A stretch of 64,000 nt of DNA from Diphasiastrum complanatum (taxonomy: Eukaryota > Streptophyta > Lycopodiopsida > Lycopodiales > Lycopodiaceae). Numbering within the stretch: position 1 is the first letter of the stretch; every line of letters begins with the position of its first letter. This document shows positions 57,357-64,000 of this stretch, piece by piece. The translations under genes were made by a program, and so were the position numbers. The stretch lies in the NCBI GenBank assembly GCA_029204225.1, contig CM055095.1:59416865-59480864 (forward strand), in the 5' to 3' direction. Below the pieces are notes generated by a model. That model saw only the letters and a list, made by a program, of their open reading frames with translations. It was not told the origin of the DNA and ran no database searches.

Positions 57357-58139
57357 TGTATTAAAGAAAAACTTTAAAAGTTAGAAAGTAGTGGAGAATG
57401 GGAGTGAAAGAGTATTGAAGACTTTTAGACTAGAAGAGTAAGCAATGACAAGAAAGCAATAGATTAATAGTAAGCAAGAACAAACAAGATCAATAGAGCA
57501 AGCAATAGCAAGAGCAAGATCACTAGCAATGAAGAGCAACCAAAAGCAAGCAAGCAAGCAAACAAGATCTATAGAGCTTAGAAGAGCAATACCAAGCAAA
57601 AGCACTAAACACTAGATTAGAAAACCTATAAAACTTGAAAGCAAAAGAAGAGGAGCAAGAATGCTCGCGGAAATGCTATTTTATTGGCATTCAAGTTTCG
57701 CGTGGATTATCCACGCAGAAGTTAACCACGCGATATCCACGCGGTTTTTTGCCCCTCTCTTGGCATGTGAGAGGGTCCCCCACATGGGCTTGCATGCTTC
57801 AAATGTCATTCAATATTCTCATAATCTTTTCTAGATTTTATGAGAATATTTCATTGTAGGATTTTACATAAAATATATTTTTTAATATGATGGAATATAA
57901 AAAAATCACTTCAAAGATCATTATGGTCTAATTTTATATTGTTATAAATTTTATTTTTCTTGAGATTTGACATACAAGACAAAATCATGAGATAAGAAAT
58001 AGTACATATTATTATTAAACAAGTAATTTGACAAGTTTGATTGGTTCATCTTCAAGCTCTTCCATCAGTCGACGTAGACCGCCTATTGATCCATCACATA
58101 TATGTATATTGATTTATGTCAATTTTTTATTTGTAATAG
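57357..58139. other. intergenic, with a GCGTGG palindrome cluster
   Basis: Recurrent AGCAAGCAA and AAGATCAATAGAGC words occur at 57445-57590 (internally repetitive). The palindrome cluster at 57699-57744 is listed separately. No gene otherwise. Confidence 0.5.
57699..57744. repeat. palindrome cluster of CGCGTGG/CCACGCG
   Basis: GCGTGGATTATCCACGC is a 17-bp palindrome around a central T. It is followed 11 bp later by CCACGCGATATCCACGCGG, which repeats the arms. Four CCACGC/GCGTGG words fall within 46 bp of otherwise AT-rich DNA. Confidence 0.8.
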
Positions 58140-58200
58140 TGATGTACTCTGATTTGCTCTTTGGATATAGTATATTGCTCTTTGGAAAGCCAAGACACCA
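58140..58200 (-). pseudogene. copia RNase H scrap
   Basis: Minus-strand DGVVSWLSKEQYTIS parallels GNLISWLSKKQDTIS in copia D. Only a few dozen bases are recognisable. Confidence 0.5.
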
Positions 58201-58613
58201 CTCCATCACAAATGAAGGTTGAAAATGCACTAAATGTACAAAGACTATTTTGTCAATTTTTGTCACATGTTACAATTCGTCACATGTTAGAATTTGTCAA
58301 TTTTCACTTGAATGACACTGAAAGAATTTGTGCAATATGCAATTGGATTATTGGACCAGTTTCAACCAGAATATGATGAGAGGATACCATGTACATGCAC
58401 ACAATTCAAAGGCCTTAGGATTCGGACAAGGAGGATTGTCAACGATCATATTTGGGCCAATGGAGTGCCCACAGGGAATCCAAGAGTACGAGAGGTAAAC
58501 TCTTTAAAGTGTTTTTCGAAAATGCTTTAATCTTTGACCCTTATGACACTTCAAGTACAGTTTGGCCAATAAATATTGAGCGATATGATGAGTGCCATGA
58601 TACTTTGAAGTTA

Positions 58614-58728
58614 ATCTCTCACTTGCTTCTAAAAGGAAAAATCCAAATATAATGATTAGATAAAGTTAATATCTCACTTGCTTCTAAAAGAAAAAATTCA
58701 AATAGAATGATTAGACATAGTTAATCTT
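58614..58728. repeat. 57-bp tandem duplication
   Basis: TCTCACTTGCTTCTAAAAG, AAAAAT(C/T)CAAATA and GAATGATTAGA-like segments occur twice in succession. Confidence 0.85.
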
Positions 58729-58767
58729 GATTTCCATATTCAATCACCCATAATAAACTCATTCACG

Positions 58768-58770
<3 letters not shown>

Positions 58771-58853
<83 letters not shown>
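58771..58853 (+). repeat. (GA)n microsatellite
   Basis: About 41 GA units on the plus strand; no LINE end recognised beside it. Confidence 0.95.
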
Positions 58854-58855
<2 letters not shown>

Positions 58856-59036
58856 AAAGGTAACCAACACTCCCAATTCTAAGAAGGTGTCTAGCCCTTG
58901 TTTTCTTCCGTTAAAGGCATGGTTCAAATGTTTTTTGTTGGAAGATGAGTTCCACAAAAAGGCCCAAACGCCGCAAAGAGGGAGCATGTGGTGACATTCT
59001 GGAGTAGGATATAATCGTGTGGTTTGGGAGTTTTGA

Positions 59037-60241
59037 TTAGCACTCTATAATGTTCTCTCTGTTTTTCTCTTCATGTGTGTTTAGGTTAGTGGAGTTGATT
59101 TCCACTTGCTTGCCTCTATCTTCATAGATAAGCCTTCTAGGCTCAGATCTTTCTCTTTGAGATCTCCTTGGTGAAAAGATTCGAGGTGACTCCTCCTCAA
59201 TTCTCGGCCCCATCTCTCCATGATAATCTTCAAGGGTGATGATTGGAGTATCTCTGTGAGAATCTCTGAACTCGGCCTCCTCAATAACGTATTTTTGATC
59301 TTCATGGAATATAACATCTCTACTCTCAATTGTAGTTGAGGTAGTGGGAACATAGATTTTGTAAGCTTTATTGTTGGATGCATATCCAACCATGATCCCT
59401 TTAATAGAATTAGGATCATCTCTTTTCCTTGTTTCCAAGGGCATATTAACAAAGCAAGCACAACCAAAAACTCTAAGGTGATCTACCTTAGGTTTCTTCT
59501 TAAACAAGACTTCAAAAGGTGATTTTTCAGCAAGTGCATTTTGAGGTAATCTATTGCACAAATAGTTTGCACAATTTACAGCTTCACTCCAATAATCAAT
59601 AGGCAAAGAAGCTGCTACTCGAATTGCTTTAGCACATTCACATAAAGATCTGTTTTTCCTCTTAGCTACTCCATTTTGAGATGCAGAATAAGCACAAGAA
59701 AACTCTCTCTTTATTCCTTCACCTTCACAGTACTCATGAAACTTGTTGGAGATGTATTCACCTCCTCTATCACATCTTAAAGCTTTAACCTTAAAAGAAA
59801 ACTGTTTCTCAAGTCATCACTAAAGGTGACAAAACATGTTGCACCACCAATATTTTTAGAAGAGGAAAAATGTACATCCGAGTGTATAAGCTATAAAGGA
59901 TAAGAGAACTAGTTCTTACTCCTTCCTTTCTGCTTGCCTTTGACAAAGAGGGCTTTGTCACTTCCACCATGCTCGAGTTTGTTCATCTTGGAGAGTTTAC
60001 AGCTTTGTCTAGATTCTTCAGAAATAAGAATTCCTTGGAGAGTTTCTAGATTAGGCAACTCCTCTTTAATAGCAAAAGATTGAACAAGATTATCATAGTC
60101 ATCTCTCAAGCGATTCAGTATGACTTAAACTAGCTCATCTTGGTTAATGGTAAGTCTTTCACTAGCTTCTAGAAGATATCCTCCTTGAGATGCCATTTTA
60201 ATAAAGACTTCTTAGTTATTGGACTGAGATATGTTTGAGCT
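59037..60241 (-). pseudogene. copia E: gag fused to integrase, decayed
   Basis: The upper part (60109-59909) is gag (DNLVQSFAIKEELPNLETLQ, LISEESRQSCKLSKMNKLE). It is joined by deletion to the integrase core near 59830 (ATCFVTFSDD, then ALRCDRGGEY-like and SASQNGVAKRKNRS in shifting frames). The lower part (59606-59037) is the integrase C-terminus (YWSEAVNCANYLCNRLPQNA, HLRVFGCACFVNMPLETRKR, YKIY, IESRDVIFHED) and linker. Zinc knuckle, protease, RT and RNase H are absent. It resembles copia D in gag sequence. Confidence 0.88.
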
Positions 60242-60771
60242 TGTTCCAATTAGAATTAAAGTTGCTACTCTCTTTCACTATAGATATTTTCAAGGATATA
60301 CTACCTTCCTATGTGAAACACTTGCAACTGTATTTGAGATGACTCTCAAATATTCCACAAAACAAGTTATCTAGATCAGACACACAAAGTGGATTGAGAC
60401 ACTTTGGCTAGTTTGAATCCTACTTTTGGCACATGTGAAATGCATCAAAAGAAAACACAATTGACTCTCAGAAGGCTCAAAAGGTGTTTATTACTTCAAA
60501 CTCAGTCTTGATCTTCAGTTTCTTGTGAAGATTGAATCAAATCAAAATGCTGTCACTCAAATTTTGGACCTACATAAGCATCAGGTTATGATAGCAGTGA
60601 ATCAAAGAATGAACAAAAGTACAAGATTTTGGTGTATTAGCATTAGCTTCAACATGAGTTAGAGAGAGAAAGCTAGAGAGATAACAAGCAAAATAGTTTA
60701 GATCCAAAATGGCATGAGGTAGCTACAAAACTTTGGTCCTTCATCATTGATTGTGAGGAGAACTACACAAA
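60242..60771 (-). other. probable leader/LTR remnant of copia E
   Basis: Contains GTTAGAGAGAGAAAGCTAGAGAGA, whose core GAGAGAGAAAGCTAGA is shared with the copia D LTR, and AAATAGTTTAGATCCAAA similar to it. No clear LTR ends or primer-binding site. Confidence 0.4.
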
Positions 60772-60840
60772 AAATCCGAAACGCGATTCTGGACTATGAT
60801 TCTGAACCGCATTTCGGAATCAGAGTGCAACTATGTATAG
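60772..60840. mobile_element. terminus of the hAT-like family, third copy
   Basis: The inverted reading CATAGTTGCACTCTGATTCC followed by GAAATGCGGTTCAGAATC resembles the left end of the 32.35-kb element (CATAGTTGCAGCG.., GATTCTGAAC). CCGAAACGCGATTCTG on the other side gives a short inverted partner. Only about 65 bp; it could be a minimal deletion derivative. Confidence 0.5.
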
Positions 60841-61320
60841 GCCACCAACTATACAGGTGTAAGGACATATCATGCCCATAAATGTTAGTTACTCATAGCC
60901 GGAATCAAATTGAGCCATAAAACCTGTGTAATTGAACAAAAAGGTGTTGGAAATTAGGGTGAACTTTAGGTTATCCCTACCATCAATCTCAAGCTTGTGG
61001 AGGCCATTAAATCTATAAAATATGCATGATGCCCGTATATAAATTAGCCTGAGTATACATAGATCAAGTCAAAATGGCCCATTAAACTTCATGTTCATCC
61101 TTGAACAAAATTGATGCTAGAAATCAAGTTTTTAAAAAGTATCTCTGCCATCAACCTCAACCTTGTGGAGGGTGTCCTTAAATTCAAAGTACTAACTAGC
61201 TTAGAACTTAGTTTACCTACCCATCAATCAATCAAAGTCCTTTCTCCTTTAGGTGCATTTTGTAGCATCTAAAACTCCACCCATGGCCCCCTCAATCTAA
61301 CTGACTACCTACTAGCAGCT
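60841..61320. other. 3' flank of the carbonic anhydrase gene, degenerate duplication
   Basis: ACCATCAATCTCAAGCTTGTGGAGG (core CATCAATCTCAAGCTTGTGG) near 60980 and GCCATCAACCTCAACCTTGTGGAGG near 61148 lie in an old tandem duplication of about 165 bp. No gene. Confidence 0.5.
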
Positions 61321-63608
61321 TCAGTAAGCAGGAACAAATACTTTCCTTCCATTCACGGGCTGTGCAGGACGATTACTGTTCCCCTGCCAAAGTAAAGTAT
61401 GATGATGCCATGGAGTTAGAACCTTCTTAGAGTCGAGAAACATAGCCCAGGATACAACTGCCTACAGCTAAAAGTGAAGAAAGAACACGGGATTTTCCAA
61501 AAAATCCCAAGACTAGCAAGAAATCTGCAATACACTTTGCTATGAGCCATGGGGTTATAACCTTCCTAGAGTCAAGAAATATAGCCCAGGATACAACTGC
61601 CTAGAGGTAAAATTTGAAGAAAGAATATTGGGTCTTCCAAAAAATCCTAAGACTAGCAAAAAATCTGCAATATTATCTTTGATTACCTTAGTGATGCTTT
61701 TTAAAGCTTCCACTTGTGCTTGAGATAGCAATTTCACCTGCAGTGGATTTGAAACATGTTGAAATACTCTATCAGAAGCTAGTTTTGAAGGTAGTAAACC
61801 AAATATAAGATCAAGCAAAGAAATGATAATATGCAGAATACTACAAGTCTATACTATAGATTGAATTTCTCCGTTTTATCTGATCAATAGAAGAATCTTA
61901 CGTTTTGGGCTATGATCCAGGTGACTCCCTCAGTGCAAGGTGGTCGTGCTAGCGATCCCTTGTACAGGTAATAGGGGTACAAATCTTCTTGGGCCAGATG
62001 AACTGGAACGGTTATGTTTGTGAAAACGTTCTCATTCTTCAGCTGAGGAAGGTACTTGAAGTACTGTCACAACATAAGCAGGAAATGATCAATTTCACTC
62101 TCACCCACATCCTATTCTCAACGTCAAGAGAAGAACTGCTAACAGGAGCTAACTGTAGAAATTCAGGTGTAACCATCTACCTGGCTGATGTATGGATTAC
62201 TGTTCTTGGCGTATTTATAAAAGATTGCAATAATAGCAATGTCGCCGACTTCAGAGATGAATTCGTGCTGCATCTCCAATGCATATCTGTAATGAATTTT
62301 GGAAGTAGCAAGGACATGTCTATTTTTTAACAGAATGTGCATTTGAAGAGGAAATGTTATCCTAAAAGAAGGAAAAGTGGATAAATCGTTAAAATGCATG
62401 TCAGTCCACATGACATGATAATTATATTCACTCACATTCCACCATTAATACGATGCTCAGCAGGAGTGTGAAAATGAATTTGGACGAGGTCGTATCTGAT
62501 ACTGTCCAGTAGCAGACTCCATCCTCCAATTTTCAGCTGGTGATAGTCAATGATGGCGATAATGACAAGACCGTGGATTACTTATTTTAAGCAGTTCACA
62601 GAATGCATTGGAAAACCATTCTTCCAAGATATCACATTCTACAATATTACCAAATCCGGAACATTATACAAAAGACTGGCTTCTAGCAGCAAATTCTTTT
62701 CAAAAAACAGCAAACTTCTTCTCAAAATACCTTAAAAATGTTCTTCTGGATGGTCGCAGTGGCGGTGTCTGTTTGCAACGATGCTCCCGACGGAAACAAT
62801 TTTAACGGTGCGAGTTGATTTGATGTCTCCAGCGCACCTGTTTGAATGACGATGGGTGACTGGGACTTGCCTTGGTCACAGATTGCCCATTCAGGTGAGA
62901 GCTTTCCCCAGTGCGATGGCCCATTCAATCCGTCTATACAACCATAGTTCCACGGCGACTCTGTAATAAAATAGTTTAGAAAAAATAAGTGTGAGAGAAA
63001 AACCAAACGGGTGACTGGTACACCTGAACCTGGACCTAATGCATCTTGTTCCATTATTTCAGACTATCCCTATTACGTACAACATAACGTCAATAGTTCT
63101 ATCTAGAGGGCGATGGAGATCTATGACTGACCTGTGGGAGAATCTGATGCACTGCCATCCACCACGGTTCTCAAATACGATACACTCTACAAAACAACAA
63201 CCATGAACCATCCATCAGCAAGTCTAGCCACACAGGTGATCTAGCTAAGAAATTGTTATGTCAATAAATTAGTACCGATTTTCAAGAGCTAGAGGGGTGC
63301 TTCAATAGACTGCCCCAGACATTCTAGCGACATGATCAAACAGAACAGAATGAAAACATGCAGCACAAACCTCAACACAGCTGCAGAAGAGTGCGTTGAT
63401 GCAGCCAACACTGAGCAAGATACAGTGAGCGGAAACAGAAAACTAGAGGGGTGCTTCGATAGACTGCCCCCGACATTCTAGCAACATGATCAAACAGAAC
63501 AGAATGAAAACATGCAGCACAAACCTCAACACAGCTGCAGAAGAGTACGTTGATGCAGCCAACACTGAGCAAGATACAGTGTAAGCTCACTATGGAGAGT
63601 GTCTTCAT
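61321..63608 (-). CDS. alpha-type carbonic anhydrase, secreted, eight exons, 283 aa
   Basis: Exons in order of translation: 63525-63608, 63132-63186, 62731-62960, 62436-62536, 62181-62286, 61902-62063, 61687-61737, 61321-61383. All junctions have GT/AG, phases agree, and the sum is 283 residues plus TGA. Residues 1-28 form a signal peptide (MKTLSIVSLHCILLSVGCIN). Family motifs: GPSHWGKLSPEWAICDQGK then SQSPI, YDLVQIHFHTPAEHRING with zinc ligands H144 and H146, YLYKGSLARPPCTEGVTW (C74 and C235 likely a disulfide; T236), and a C-terminal RPAQPVNGR. The third ligand position in YALEMQHEF aligns with Gln163, followed by His164. The NGH segment holding the usual proton-shuttle His is shortened. 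Expected role is CO2/bicarbonate interconversion in apoplast or endomembrane; activity is doubtful if the ligand is truly lost. Confidence 0.93.
61407..61673. repeat. about 139-bp tandem duplication in the last intron of the carbonic anhydrase
   Basis: Copies at about 61407-61533 and 61546-61673 share CATAGCCCAGGATACAACTG and CCAAAAAATCC(C/T)AAGACTAGCA. The duplication lies wholly within the intron between exons 7 and 8. Confidence 0.88.
63290..63581. repeat. 154-bp tandem duplication including most of carbonic anhydrase exon 1
   Basis: Copies at about 63290-63427 and 63444-63581 differ at only a few positions. Both contain the end of the signal-peptide exon and its donor (GTTGAG|GTTTGT). 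Only the outer (right) copy has the ATG. Using the inner donor would add 154 bases and shift the frame. Confidence 0.88.
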
Positions 63609-64000
63609 TCCTTTGCTTCACTCCTTGACTGACTGACCCACGTCGTTTTTCCTTCCTGTCTGACTCCAACGTAGCAGCATGAGGCAAGGCAAAAGAGATA
63701 AAGAAGGTGGCATGCTCATCATCGTTCATAATGTGGAGAGATAAAAGGAAATTTAGGGACAGTCTCGTGTATCTCGTGACTGAGCTCCAAGAGATAAAGA
63801 AGGTATCATACTCATCATCGTTCATAATGTGGAGAGATAAAAGGAAATTTAGGGACAGTCTCGTGTATCTCGTGACTGAGCTCCAAGGCTAAAGCCCATG
63901 GGAAAATCTCCATGGAAATTACCCTCTAATGTCCTCCAATTTTTGTTTTGGGTTATCGGTTTTTGTAAATTTTGTTGCATTCAAAATCCTACAACCAAAG
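63609..64000. other. 5' flank of the carbonic anhydrase gene with a 96-bp tandem duplication
   Basis: Perfect or near-perfect copies lie at 63695-63790 and 63791-63886 (GAGATAAAGAAGGT.., AATGTGGAGAGATAAAAGGA, GTGACTGAGCTCCAA). This is promoter-side DNA for the minus-strand gene, so any regulatory site in the unit would be doubled. The frames it opens are repeat artefacts. Confidence 0.8.

Noticed and set aside
59081-59467. 128-codon minus-strand ORF overlapping copia E integrase
   Set aside because: Off-frame shadow of the integrase C-terminus/linker reading at 59037-59606.
63526-63825. Long minus-strand ORF across the 96-bp duplication extending exon 1 upstream
   Set aside because: Off-frame relative to the signal-peptide reading and repeat-driven; MKTLSIVSL at 63608 gives a sound signal peptide.

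Overview
The window is nuclear DNA of a land plant with a transposon-rich genome. Two genes are spliced and confidently recognised: a ribosomal protein eL43 (RPL37A) gene with the codon and intron style of plants, and a secreted alpha-type carbonic anhydrase. A third spliced gene encodes a serine hydrolase of the class-C beta-lactamase/esterase fold. The many Ty1/copia and Ty3/gypsy remnants, LINEs with an APE-type endonuclease, and an intron of about 13 kb stuffed with elements suggest a large-genome lineage. The species cannot be named from sequence alone.

Layout. 1-11.5 kb is a wreck of nested LTR retrotransposons: copia fragment A (minus), a gypsy chromodomain tail, an 18-bp minisatellite, copia B (plus), copia C (plus; long LTR, gag-protease-integrase almost intact), an opposed copia leader, and a gypsy integrase fragment (minus). 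From 12.75 to 31.17 kb lies the plus-strand serine hydrolase gene. Its first visible intron (12.9-25.9 kb) holds a short-LTR element with a piece of gypsy pol, then a head-to-tail chain of minus-strand LINEs separated by (GA)n or (GAA/GAG)n tracts, one of them split by a hAT-like insertion. 31.2-43 kb is intergenic, with TIR elements, a very short tRNA-derived SINE, an endonuclease-domain fragment, one orphan coiled-coil exon and a 12-copy tandem array of hairpin units. RPL37A is at 43.35-45.30 kb (plus). 47.6-48.1 kb is an LTR with primer-binding site, followed by about 3.8 kb without recognisable coding. 51.9-56.2 kb is a minus-strand copia with both LTRs but no integrase. 56.2-57.4 kb has an ORF resembling plant transposon-associated proteins. 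59.0-60.7 kb is another decayed copia. 61.32-63.61 kb is the minus-strand alpha carbonic anhydrase in eight exons.

The items most worth a second look are: (1) a family of ultra-short tRNA-derived retroposons with 3' hairpins and target-site duplications (three copies); (2) LINEs chained through purine microsatellites, suggesting tails and targets made of (TC)n; (3) the bacterial-style serine hydrolase with a hydrophobic C-terminus; (4) a carbonic anhydrase whose third zinc-ligand position reads as Gln; (5) related non-autonomous hAT-like elements with GC-rich cores; (6) a TIR element whose terminal hairpin motif has apparently been amplified into a tandem array.

All coordinates were read by eye. 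Splice junctions were checked for GT/AG and phase, but no alignment or search was run.
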